From positions 124,001 through 188,000 of the forward strand of contig NZ_FOMT01000001.1 in the NCBI RefSeq assembly GCF_900112695.1: a stretch of 64,000 nt of DNA, read 5' to 3'. Positions 1 through 9,131 of the stretch are shown here, piece by piece; the stretch's first letter is position 1, and each line of letters begins with the position of its first letter. This DNA is from Paenibacillus catalpae (GTDB lineage: Bacteria > Bacillota > Bacilli > Paenibacillales > Paenibacillaceae). The notes under the pieces are model-generated. The model saw nothing but the letters and a program-made list of their open reading frames with translations. It searched no databases and was not told the DNA's origin. A program made the translations under genes and the position numbers.

Positions 1-2187
1 TAACGTGTGGCTTCCGGCTTCCAGCTCGTACTCGCCAACTACGCCATCCGTCCATGATTGGCTGTTGCTAAAAACATAGTCCGCCAGCTTTCCTCCATTC
101 AGCAGCACGGGATTGGTCTTATCGCCTTGGGCTTTGTAACGTAAAGACAATTGATACGTTCCACTGACGGGCACGTTTAAAGGCACAACCAAGTTGTCGC
201 CTTCGTTATCGAATCCCGTTACGTAACCGTCACCTGAATACCCGCTGTTTTCAGCAGACACATGGAGTCCTGTTAGGGTGCCTTTCTCTGCTTCGAATTT
301 AAAGGAAGTGTATAAGTTACGGGGGAGTTCATCCCGCGTAATAACGTAATCGCTGTTAAACACTTTTTGAATATGGTCAATAGAGTTATACTGTCCGTTG
401 CGAATGAAGTCTCCTGTCCAAGTATTGAAGTAGAGCCAATGTGCTGAATAAGCTTGCAGCTGCTCTGGATCGGGTATGGGACCGTTTTCGGGCAAAGCGA
501 CCAGCTTTTTATCCTGCACGAGATTTACTAAGCTGTCGTATTTGGCAATGTTTGGTCCGTAATTGCCTGCCTGGTTGTAGATATCCACGCTTACGATATC
601 GACGACATCATCCCCTGGGTACCAATCCGGGCTTTCGGAGTTCCACACCCAGATCAGGTTGTTCAGGTGATGATAACTGGTAAGCCGGTCATACATAAGT
701 CGATATAGCTGTTTTGTCGGTTCAGGTCCTTTTGCGCCCCACCAGAACCATCCTCCTTCAGCCTCGTGCAGCGGCCTCCAAAGTACGGGGATGTGCGCAT
801 CTTGAAGACGCTTCAACTGTACGGCAATCGCATCAATGTCTCTCAGAAGCAGCTGATAATCTTCCGACTCGGGATGTTCAAGCGCATATTGAACGTTAAA
901 CGATGTAGCGTCCGTATAAAAACCGCTCCACCATTCTTTGCCCGGAATATCGTACAGCCCTTTAGGGGCATTCCAGTGCCATACGAAGGCGACAATTCCG
1001 CCTTCTTTACCCCATTGAATCGCCTTGTCTACCTCTGTAGAAGCGGTACCATGTTCAACACGGGAAGGGGAGTAGTCCATCATGTCCGTAGAGAAGATGG
1101 CCGGATATTTACCGGTTTGCTCTTTAATCCACTGCGCATCCTCCAGGGTTTGTTGACCGGAAATAATAGTTTTGCCGTAATGTTCAACCAGGTAACTCAT
1201 CAGTGCCTTGGTCTCCACGGTCGCATTAGGGTTGACCAGCTTGTTCTCGACGTTATGCTGCTCCCGGGCACCCGTTGCCGAGACCTTGATATAATCGATA
1301 TTATACCAGCCCCAGCCGGGATTAAACTGAATCGTATTGCTTCCGGCATTGAGCAGGGCTTTACCACCGGATACCTCGGTGTAATTCGCAGATGCCGGAA
1401 GGGATATTTCGCTTGTCTGGCCGTTGATCGCTAACTGGGTTTTTTTATCCCCATTGGGAGAGCTGTAACCGATTGCAAGATCGTAAAGTCCGCTAGTGGC
1501 TGCGTTATAGGTTAACGTTAACGATCCTGAGCTTTTGAAGGATGCATAACCCGTCCCGGAATAACCCGTGCCAGCCGTATCGATGATTACGTCACCGGTC
1601 ATTACTCCGTCTTCGGCTTCCATTTTGTCGCTTGCAACGGGCGGGAGAGCAGATTCAATCTTCACGTATTCGATTCCGTAATAACCCCAGCCCCGGTTAA
1701 AGGTAATTTCGTTTGCACCGGCGTTCAGCATGATTTTGCTTACCATCTTCTCGTTTGTAACTTTTCCCGCGGGCGGGGCATCCAGAGTGATGCTGCCGAC
1801 ACCGCTCCCATTGACTTCGATGCCGGTATCCTTGGAGCCATAGCCCTCCGGAATGTAGTAGCCAAGAGTTAGCTTAAAGAGACCTGCTTCCGCCGTATTT
1901 AGTTTAAATGTGGCTGTTCCAACAGGCTGGCTGGAGCTGGGGTCTTCGTTAAAAAAGAAAGAGATATAGCCATCCCCATCATAAATCGTATCATTGTCTT
2001 GAGGATCTGTTAGTTTTTGTACTCCGTAGCCATTAAGAACGGCATCCTTGTAGCTGACGACCAACGAAGTAACAGGCAAATCGGCAGAAGAAGCCGAGAC
2101 CGGATTTAACTCCATCGATAATAATAAACCTACGAATAGAACCAAACTGAGAAAGCTGGAAGACCATTTTTTCCACGAAACTGCCAC
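1..2187 (-). CDS. Secreted GH26 beta-mannanase with CBM35-like modules (partial, C-terminus outside window)
   Basis: My own minus-strand translation runs open from a GTG at 2187 to base 1, giving 729 visible residues. The GTG has an AAGGGGTGG ribosome site 5 bases upstream, and this frame gives a clear signal peptide (hydrophobic core after VSWKKW, cleavage near VSAS). Two CBM35-like beta-sandwich modules follow, each ending in a Gly-Trp-Gly-Trp/Tyr-Tyr...Tyr-Ile/Val-Lys pattern. Then comes a GH26 catalytic domain: the FVWHWNAP segment, the WRPLHEAEGGWFWWG acid/base motif (Glu475) and the ALPENGPIPDP nucleophile region (Glu567). A third CBM35-like module begins near residue 620 and is cut by the window edge. 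GH26 enzymes mainly hydrolyse beta-1,4-mannans outside the cell. A cre-like site lies upstream, so glucose repression is likely. Mannanase rather than another GH26 activity is inferred from the motifs. Confidence 0.9.
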   Translation of the reverse strand, partial: MAVSWKKWSSSFLSLVLFVGLLLSMELNPVSASSADLPVTSLVVSYKDAVLNGYGVQKLTDPQDNDTIYDGDGYISFFFNEDPSSSQPVGTATFKLNTAEAGLFKLTLGYYIPEGYGSKDTGIEVNGSGVGSITLDAPPAGKVTNEKMVSKIMLNAGANEITFNRGWGYYGIEYVKIESALPPVASDKMEAEDGVMTGDVIIDTAGTGYSGTGYASFKSSGSLTLTYNAATSGLYDLAIGYSSPNGDKKTQLAINGQTSEISLPASANYTEVSGGKALLNAGSNTIQFNPGWGWYNIDYIKVSATGAREQHNVENKLVNPNATVETKALMSYLVEHYGKTIISGQQTLEDAQWIKEQTGKYPAIFSTDMMDYSPSRVEHGTASTEVDKAIQWGKEGGIVAFVWHWNAPKGLYDIPGKEWWSGFYTDATSFNVQYALEHPESEDYQLLLRDIDAIAVQLKRLQDAHIPVLWRPLHEAEGGWFWWGAKGPEPTKQLYRLMYDRLTSYHHLNNLIWVWNSESPDWYPGDDVVDIVSVDIYNQAGNYGPNIAKYDSLVNLVQDKKLVALPENGPIPDPEQLQAYSAHWLYFNTWTGDFIRNGQYNSIDHIQKVFNSDYVITRDELPRNLYTSFKFEAEKGTLTGLHVSAENSGYSGDGYVTGFDNEGDNLVVPLNVPVSGTYQLSLRYKAQGDKTNPVLLNGGKLADYVFSNSQSWTDGVVGEYELEAGSHTL

Positions 2188-2192
2188 ATCAT

Positions 2193-2992
2193 CCACCCCT
2201 TAAAATAGAATGTTTCCGCCAAATATTTCAAAGGCGCAAGATACGAGTAAACGCTTTCAAACTTGTTCGAAATAATGGAATACATTATGGCATGTAATGC
2301 TTATCTGAATGCGCTTTCTTGAATAGCGATTATTAATCTGATGTCCCTCCCTTCTCTTGATGTTCATCATAAATCAGTGGAGAGGCGAGGCAAATACAAC
2401 GAATTTCGGAGAAAATCATTCGCGAATTATAGATTTAAGAATCCTTGAAGTTTCCAGCGCGTCTCAAGTTCGAATCGGCTGCAGAACATGGTGTACAACA
2501 CTTGGCTGCTGCGATGAGGTGAGGGGTTTTCGACCGGGTAGGACAGTGTCGTATAAAACGGCGGGCATGCCTCGAGCAAAGTTGAATTCACTGTGATCAC
2601 GGATACGGATTGTCTTGTTTTCATTACAGTACCTACAATGACTAAGGTATATTGTCCATTCTTGAGCAGGTTGTTTCTCTTCTATAGTAGGATGTAGAAT
2701 TTCGGTGAAATTAATAGTTAGTGCTTACAGCGCAGGAAATGGAAAAACAGGTCTTTGAAATCATTACATTTGTTTTTTATTAATTGGTAAAGAAATGCTG
2801 GTCTTGTAAAAAGATGTACATTGTTTTTTAGTTTATGATTTATTCGGGTTTGAATAAGGGGTTGATAATAATGAAATGCGAAAAAATCTATACTTTTCAA
2901 ATAAAAAATTACATCGATTAAAAGTAATGATTATTTTAAGATGAGCACAGGTTCAGATCAAAGCCATAAACAACAAATGAGGAGGCAAAGAA
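2193..2992. other. Intergenic region between divergent mannanase and GH43 genes
   Basis: About 800 bases without a convincing gene. Short open frames on both strands here have no recognisable domain, no good ribosome site and skewed composition. The region must hold the divergent promoters. I see the cre-like site at 2246-2259 and an AGGAGG ribosome site at 2980-2985 for the GH43 gene. I could not assign a well-spaced -35/-10 pair with confidence. The stretch from about 2700 to 2900 is very AT-rich. Confidence 0.5.
2246..2259 (-). promoter_or_regulatory. cre-like (CcpA) site upstream of GH26 mannanase
   Basis: The minus strand reads TGAAAGCGTTTACT, which matches 13 of 14 positions of the Bacillus cre consensus TGWAANCGNTNWCA. 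It lies about 60 bp before the mannanase start. CcpA binding is inferred. Confidence 0.5.
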
Positions 2993-5900
2993 ATGGTTAG
3001 AAAGTCATTCGTTATTATGTTAGCGTTTACAATTCTGTTATACCTTGTACCACGCCCTCATGTATTCGCCGCGCAGCAAGAAGATACGACCTTTGTGAAT
3101 CCGTTAATATGGGCGGATGTTCCAGATCCCGATGTCATTCGAGTAGGTGATGCCTATTACATGACAAGCACGACGATGCATATGAATCCTGGTGTTCCTA
3201 TTATGAAATCTTATGATTTGGTCCATTGGGAAATTGTGAACTATGTTTATGACATCCTCGCAGATGAAGACGAGCAAACCTTTCGAAACGGGAAAAACGA
3301 TTACAGTAAAGGCTCTTGGGCAAGCAGCCTTCGTTATCATGAGGGCAAATATTATATTGCGTTTGCTTCATACAGCACCGGTAAAACTTATATCTATCAA
3401 ACATCGGATATTGAGCACGGCCCCTGGACACATGCGGAGCTGGATGGTGTCTACCATGACATGTCTCTATTATTTGATGATGATGGACGTGTGTACATGG
3501 TTTACGGCGGCGGAGATATTCGGATCATCGAGCTTAACTCCGATGCGACCGCTGTTAAACCGGGCGGGCTAAATAAAGTGCTGATTCCGAATGCAAGCCT
3601 GGTTGCAAGCACCGCGGAAAACGTTGGTCTTGCCGCGGAAGGCACGCATATTCAGAAAATTAACGGCTATTATTATGTATTTAATATTACATGGCCCAAA
3701 AATGCGCCAAGAACGGAAATCGTACACCGTTCCACTACAATTGACGGCACGTATGAAGGCAGAGTTGCCCTGCAGACAGGAGTCGCGCAAGGAGGCATTG
3801 TTGATACGGCAGATGGCAAATGGTATGGCATGCTGTTTCAGGACCACGGTTCGGTTGGTCGGGTTCCCTTCCTTGTTCCGGTGACGTGGGAAAATAATTG
3901 GCCGGTATTTGGTGTAGATGGTGCCATCCCTGAAAACATAAAGATTCCCGTAAGCGGTGTCCATTCTAAGAGCCTATTCGTCAGTTCGGATGAATTTTAT
4001 CCACGGGCGGAGAAATCCGGAGCCTCCCATCATCGACCAACTGATTCAAGCTTAAGCACGGCGAGCACGGTACAAAATTCAACATTGGCAGCAGCACAAG
4101 AGACTAGCGAGCTGACGGTTGAAGACGGGCGGGAGCTTCTGGTAAACGGCGATTTCGAAGCCGGACAAGCACCATGGTCTGCCCATGATGATGCAATTGT
4201 GACCGTCACGGGAGATGTCTATAACAGCGGATCCCAAAGCCTGCTCATAAGCAATCGCCAAGCGACGGGGGCAGGTGTGCAGCAGATGCTTACCGGAAAG
4301 CTCAAAGCCGGAGGCACCTATAAATTCTCGGCAAAAGTAAGATATGACGGAGACGAGACGCTTCCAGCTGCAAAACGGTTTAATTATGATATCCAGGATG
4401 GAGACTGGCAGACGATTAAAATACTTGGTTCAGCCATGATTACGAAAGGAGAATGGGGAACCATTGAAGGTACGTATACGATTCCGGTTGATACCACATT
4501 TCATGAGCCTCGCATTTTCCTTGAGACCGTATGGACCCCGGAGCAGGATCCCATCCAGGATCGAATGGACTTCCATGTGGATGATATTTCCTTCGTGGAC
4601 GTGACACCGGATTCGAACCTTCTGAAGAACGGCGGATTTGAATCCGGTCTTGCCCCATGGACCAATCACGATAATGCTGCGGTGGCGGTAACGACAGATG
4701 AAGCAAGCAGCGGTACCAGCAGCCTGTTCGTCAGCGGCAGAACGGCTACGGGTGCGGGAGTGCAGCAAGATATTACCGGGAAGGTGAAGCCAGGCGGCGT
4801 GTACAAGTTCTCGGCGAAAGTGAAGTATAACGGAGACGAGACGCTTCCTGCGGTCAAGCCATTCAACTTTGATTTCCAGGATGGGGATTGGAGAACGATC
4901 AAGGTGCTGGGTTCAGCCACGATTGAGAAAGGGAAATGGGGAACGATTGAAGGAAGCTTCACCGTGCCGGAAGATGCTGCTTTGAATGCACCGCTTATTT
5001 TTATCGAGACAGTCTGGACGGCGGAACAAGATCCGGTTAAGGATCTGATGGATTTCTATATCGATGACGTATCTCTCGAAGATGTGACGCCGGCCGGAGG
5101 ATTGGACAAAGCAGCTAACGGAGAAAACGATTATACCGGCGATAACTTGTCCCTGGTCTGGCAATGGAACCACAATCCGGATAACAACTTTTGGTCCCTT
5201 TCCAAACGACCAGGTTATCTTAGACTGACAACGGGTCATAAGAGTACTTCAATGCTTGATGCCCGTAATACGCTTACGCAACGTACTTTTGGTCCGGAGA
5301 GCTCGGGCAGCATTGCCATCGATGTCGGTCAAATGAAAAACGGGGATTACGCGGGACTTGGCGCCCTGCAGAAGGACTACGGATTTGTAGGGGTCAAAAT
5401 GAACGGAAATACGAAATCCATTGTTATGGTGAATGGAAGCTCGGGAACGTCAGAGGAAATCGCCAGTGTTCCGCTAAACCAGAACAGAGTTTACTTAAAA
5501 GCGGAGTTCGATTATAAGAATAATACGGATAAAGCTTACTTTTATTATAGTCTGAACGGCAACGAGTGGCATGCGATCGGCAATACGCTGCAAATGAGCT
5601 ATAAGCTTGATCATTTCATGGGATATCGCTTCGCCTTGTTTCATTATGCGACCAAGTTAACAGGCGGTTATGTTGATTTTGATTATTTCCGTATTGATGA
5701 CAAACTGACCGGCGAGAACGGTTCAGTTTCCACTCTGAACGCGAGCCTAGAGGACGTATCCAATGTTATTGGCGTTCAAAACATGGAGCTGGAGGTTCCG
5801 GTACACCTCGAAGCATTGCCGAAAGGTCCATATTCATCCATTGCGGCATCATTCAACATACCGGAGCATCTTTCTGTTACGGATGTCGTGTTTAACACGG

Positions 5901-8515
5901 ACAATATAATCGGGACACCGGCGTTCACGTATTCGGGCAAGCAGCTGCAGTTGAGCGTATCCGGCAATAACGTGAACTTCACGAATGAGTCCTCGGATCT
6001 GTTCGCCACCATTAAACTGAAAGTGGAAGGATTTGTTCCATCGGATCTTACGGAACAAATTCACACGGATTATATAAAAGTTGAAGGCGGAAATATAGCC
6101 TATAACGTTCATGAAGCGGTATCGAACATCGGATTGAAGCTATTTGATACCAAAGCACTCGCGAAGATTCCCGGTTACTCGAATCCGCTTATGAGCCATA
6201 AGCTTGGAGCCGACCCTTTCGCCATGGTATATGACGGCAGAGTCTACATCTATATGTCCAGCGATGATTTCGAGTATGACAGCAGCGGGAACGTAAAGAA
6301 CAATTCGTTTAGCAATCTCAATCGCGTATTCGTCATTTCCTCCGCCGACATGGTCAACTGGACCGATCACGGTGCGATTCCGGTAGCTGGGCCAAACGGC
6401 ATTGCAAATTGGGCAACCTTCTCATGGGCTCCCGCAGCTGCGCATAAGAAGATTAACGGAGTAGATAAGTTTTTCCTATATTTCGCGAACGGAGCAGGCG
6501 GTATAGGCGTGCTTACGGCAGATAGCCCGATCGGCCCTTGGACAGATCCGCTTGGCAAGCCGCTTGTATCGGGCAATACGCCCGGTGTTCCTGGTGTTGT
6601 GTGGTTGTTTGACCCGGCTGTATTGGTTGATGATGATGGAGCGGGCTACTTGTATTTTGGGGGCGGAATTCCTGGAGACCCTAATCCTTCAGCAGAGCAA
6701 ATCTCCCATCCCAAAACAGCCCGAGTCATTAAGCTAGGCGATGATATGATCAGCACGGTTGGCTCGGCAGAGACGATCGATGCGCCATACATGTTCGAGG
6801 ATTCCGGCATTCATAAATTTAACGGCAAATATTACTATACCTATTGCTCGAATTTTGCGGGAACACATCCGGAAGGAACTCCTCCTGCAGGGGAAATTGC
6901 ATACATGGTAAGTGACAATCCGATGGGGCCTTTTACGTACGTAGGACCCATTCTCAAAAATCCGGGTGTTTTTTTCGGAGTAGGCGGCAATAACCATCAT
7001 GCCATCTTTGAATTCAATGACGAGTGGTATATTACCTACCATGCTCAAACCGTAAGTAAAGCGATGATTGGAGACGGGAAAGGATATCGTTCTACGCATA
7101 TCAACAAGGTGGACTTCTATGAGAATGGCCATATCAAAGACATTGGGGCCGATATGAAAGGCGTATCCCAGCTTGCTAATTTGAATCCTTATTTGAGAAC
7201 AGAAGCAGAAACGATTGCCTGGAACGCAGGTATTGCGACGGAGAAGTCTGAGGCACCAGGCAGTCCTGTTGAATCGGTTAATCTGGATGTTACAAGTGTA
7301 AACCAGGGAGATTGGCTTGCGGTAGCAAACGCTGATTTTGGCATGGATGGAGCCGCTGCCTTTGAAGCAAATGTTGCTTCCGCCACGGGGGGCAAAATCG
7401 AAATCCGAGTGGACAGTCCGATCGGCGACGTTATTGGCACGCTGGATGTCCAGCCTACAGGCGGCGCGCAGCAATGGAAGATTATGAAGACCGATGTGGC
7501 GAATGTGAAAGGCGTTCATCCAATCTTCTTCATATTCAGTGGAGAAGGGGACAGCAATCTATTTAATATCGATTATTGGAAGTTTACTTCAAAGAATCCA
7601 ACATCCCCGGTTATTCCATTGCAATCGGTCAGCCTAACCGGTGTTCCAGCTTCGATCAAAGTGGACGGTCAAGTAACACTAAATGCAACACTCGCTCCTG
7701 CAAATGCAACAAGCCCTGTCTATCAATGGGAAGCAAGCGGTGAGATCAGCATCGTAGGAGCCGGCAACCAAGCAGCCGTTACGATTAAGGGAATAACTGC
7801 AGGCTCCGGAACGCTGAAGTTGACGGTTACAGCCGGGGGAGCACAGAAAAATGCCGAAGCAAGCATAACCGTAACGAAGGATAGCGGCGGCGGTAATACA
7901 GGAACACCAGGTACAACAACGCCACCGGCGGATCCTGTGGAACCTCCAGCTGTTCCTGCATTTTCTGATCTGCTCGGTTATTCTTGGGCAGAAGAAGCTA
8001 TTCATGCATTGGCGAGGCAAGGCATCATCAAAGGCACATCCAGTACGACTTTTGAGCCAAGCCGCAGCGTGACCAGGGCTGAATTCATAACGCTGCTGGT
8101 CAGAGCGATGGGACTAAAGGCACAAGTAACAGACAATTTCGCCGATGTGCCGGCCAATGCGTATTACTACGAAGCATTGGGCATAGTCAAGCAGCTCGGC
8201 ATCGCGCTGGGGTCCGGAGAGAATAAATTCCATCCGAATGCTACAATCTCCAGACAAGACATGATGGTGCTTGCGGCACGGGTACTCGAGGTGACGAACG
8301 ATGAACCATTGGAGGGTAATGCGGCTGATCTGAGCGGTTTCATCGATAAGGATCGTATTGCTGACTATGCAGCCGAATCGTTAGCAGCGTTAGTGAAGAA
8401 AGGAATTGTAACGGGAAGCGGGAACGGCAGGATCAATCCGCAAGGTACGACAACTAGAGCCGAAGCGGCCGTTATTATTTATCGCATCTTGAATATGGAT
8501 GGCCAAGTGCAATAA
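2993..8515 (+). CDS. S-layer-anchored bifunctional GH43 xylosidase/arabinofuranosidase-type enzyme (1840 aa)
   Basis: Secreted, wall-bound hemicellulase. AGGAGG lies 7 bases before the ATG. Order: signal peptide (residues 1-26, ...HVFAA); first GH43 five-blade propeller (about 34-330, base DVPDPDVIR, acid region AAEGTH); two CBM4_9-like modules (about 381-535 and 542-699) that are near copies of each other; the beta-sandwich that normally caps the first GH43 (about 702-905, NPDNNFWSLSKRPGYLRL); a cohesin-like beta-sandwich (about 916-1050); a second GH43 (about 1060-1400, NPLMSHKLGADPFAMVYDGR) resembling XynD-type arabinoxylan arabinofuranohydrolases; CBM6 (about 1402-1533); a Big2 domain (about 1543-1630); a Gly/Thr/Pro linker; three SLH repeats (about 1656-1840) with VTRAEF, ISRQDM and TTRAEA signatures. 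SLH repeats bind pyruvylated secondary cell-wall polymer. Arabinoxylan debranching is the likely role; exact bond specificities are inferred. Confidence 0.88.
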   Translation: MVRKSFVIMLAFTILLYLVPRPHVFAAQQEDTTFVNPLIWADVPDPDVIRVGDAYYMTSTTMHMNPGVPIMKSYDLVHWEIVNYVYDILADEDEQTFRNGKNDYSKGSWASSLRYHEGKYYIAFASYSTGKTYIYQTSDIEHGPWTHAELDGVYHDMSLLFDDDGRVYMVYGGGDIRIIELNSDATAVKPGGLNKVLIPNASLVASTAENVGLAAEGTHIQKINGYYYVFNITWPKNAPRTEIVHRSTTIDGTYEGRVALQTGVAQGGIVDTADGKWYGMLFQDHGSVGRVPFLVPVTWENNWPVFGVDGAIPENIKIPVSGVHSKSLFVSSDEFYPRAEKSGASHHRPTDSSLSTASTVQNSTLAAAQETSELTVEDGRELLVNGDFEAGQAPWSAHDDAIVTVTGDVYNSGSQSLLISNRQATGAGVQQMLTGKLKAGGTYKFSAKVRYDGDETLPAAKRFNYDIQDGDWQTIKILGSAMITKGEWGTIEGTYTIPVDTTFHEPRIFLETVWTPEQDPIQDRMDFHVDDISFVDVTPDSNLLKNGGFESGLAPWTNHDNAAVAVTTDEASSGTSSLFVSGRTATGAGVQQDITGKVKPGGVYKFSAKVKYNGDETLPAVKPFNFDFQDGDWRTIKVLGSATIEKGKWGTIEGSFTVPEDAALNAPLIFIETVWTAEQDPVKDLMDFYIDDVSLEDVTPAGGLDKAANGENDYTGDNLSLVWQWNHNPDNNFWSLSKRPGYLRLTTGHKSTSMLDARNTLTQRTFGPESSGSIAIDVGQMKNGDYAGLGALQKDYGFVGVKMNGNTKSIVMVNGSSGTSEEIASVPLNQNRVYLKAEFDYKNNTDKAYFYYSLNGNEWHAIGNTLQMSYKLDHFMGYRFALFHYATKLTGGYVDFDYFRIDDKLTGENGSVSTLNASLEDVSNVIGVQNMELEVPVHLEALPKGPYSSIAASFNIPEHLSVTDVVFNTDNIIGTPAFTYSGKQLQLSVSGNNVNFTNESSDLFATIKLKVEGFVPSDLTEQIHTDYIKVEGGNIAYNVHEAVSNIGLKLFDTKALAKIPGYSNPLMSHKLGADPFAMVYDGRVYIYMSSDDFEYDSSGNVKNNSFSNLNRVFVISSADMVNWTDHGAIPVAGPNGIANWATFSWAPAAAHKKINGVDKFFLYFANGAGGIGVLTADSPIGPWTDPLGKPLVSGNTPGVPGVVWLFDPAVLVDDDGAGYLYFGGGIPGDPNPSAEQISHPKTARVIKLGDDMISTVGSAETIDAPYMFEDSGIHKFNGKYYYTYCSNFAGTHPEGTPPAGEIAYMVSDNPMGPFTYVGPILKNPGVFFGVGGNNHHAIFEFNDEWYITYHAQTVSKAMIGDGKGYRSTHINKVDFYENGHIKDIGADMKGVSQLANLNPYLRTEAETIAWNAGIATEKSEAPGSPVESVNLDVTSVNQGDWLAVANADFGMDGAAAFEANVASATGGKIEIRVDSPIGDVIGTLDVQPTGGAQQWKIMKTDVANVKGVHPIFFIFSGEGDSNLFNIDYWKFTSKNPTSPVIPLQSVSLTGVPASIKVDGQVTLNATLAPANATSPVYQWEASGEISIVGAGNQAAVTIKGITAGSGTLKLTVTAGGAQKNAEASITVTKDSGGGNTGTPGTTTPPADPVEPPAVPAFSDLLGYSWAEEAIHALARQGIIKGTSSTTFEPSRSVTRAEFITLLVRAMGLKAQVTDNFADVPANAYYYEALGIVKQLGIALGSGENKFHPNATISRQDMMVLAARVLEVTNDEPLEGNAADLSGFIDKDRIADYAAESLAALVKKGIVTGSGNGRINPQGTTTRAEAAVIIYRILNMDGQVQ
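4135..5092 (+). repeat. Tandem duplication of a CBM4_9-like module inside the GH43 gene
   Basis: Two units of about 480 bases (about 4135-4612 and 4615-5092) encode near-identical modules. Shared landmarks are L-NG-FE-G-APW, a second conserved stretch of TGAGVQQ, the GDETLPA segment and FLETVWT/FIETVWT. The DNA is also strongly alike, for example the GGAGACGAGACGCTTCC block in each copy. This points to duplication within the gene. Confidence 0.8.
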
Positions 8516-8529
8516 TTTTTGTGATAAAT

Positions 8530-8710
8530 AAAAGGAGCTGTCTCAATAGGGGTTAGCGGCCTGGTTCGTGCATACGTCGATGACAGGTTAATGGCAAACG
8601 GAGAATTTAAATGATTCTGGAGAAGCGTTAGCGTTCGCTTTTGTGAGAGGATTCCAACCTAAGAGGGGCATACCATCGTCATTTTAATGACTTATGGGAC
8701 AGCCCCTTTC
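8530..8710. repeat. MITE-like element with terminal inverted repeats
   Basis: The left end AAAGGAGCTGTCTCA (8531-8545) and the reverse complement of the right end (8693-8707, AAAGGGGCTGTCCCA) agree at 13 of 15 positions, enclosing about 180 bases with no gene. GGGCTGTCCCA-type ends are common in Firmicutes insertion sequences, so a non-autonomous IS derivative is the best reading. It could also fold into a long hairpin after the GH43 gene, for which I found no other terminator. Confidence 0.45.
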
Positions 8711-9131
8711 TTGTTTGCCGAGAGATCTATAATTCAACAGGTTGTGATCAGTCTTAAGAAAAAGGTATCATACTAAAAAATATATAGAAGAGCAACTGCT
8801 GAAGGGGAGGACAATTGCGAACGGTATAAGCAGTGAGGAAGTGGAATATTCCGTATATTTGAATTTGAATAGATAGGGAGGAACTTAGGAGAATTGCAAA
8901 AATGCATCTAAGAATAGATCAATAATCAATGAGGATACGTCATTGTTTCGAATAAATAGATATTCTATACTAACTTCAATAAGAGCAATGAAAGCGCTGC
9001 CAAAGGGATTAATAGGGAAAAACAATTTCAGCATTTTTACTAGAGGGGAGCGGTAATTCTCAGCCTTAAGCTTTAATTTCTGAATATTAAGAATTATAAA
9101 ATAATTTACAATAATCAGGTGGTGTAAAACG
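8711..9131. other. Leader region of the LplB/C/A-type operon
   Basis: AT-rich intergenic sequence without a supported gene. It holds the cre-like site at 8989-9002 and the AGGTGG ribosome site at 9117-9122 for the first permease. Nothing else was recognised. Confidence 0.4.
8989..9002 (+). promoter_or_regulatory. cre-like (CcpA) site before sugar importer operon
   Basis: TGAAAGCGCTGCCA matches 13 of 14 positions of TGWAANCGNTNWCA, with a mismatch only at position 12. It lies 130 bp upstream of the first permease gene. Confidence 0.5.

Noticed and set aside
766..1434. 222-codon open frame on the plus strand inside the GH26 gene
   Set aside because: The minus strand carries a continuous GH26 reading frame with catalytic motifs through this stretch; the plus frame has no domain.
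2357..2900. Three short open frames in the region before the GH43 gene
   Set aside because: No ribosome sites, no recognisable sequence and odd composition; treated as intergenic.
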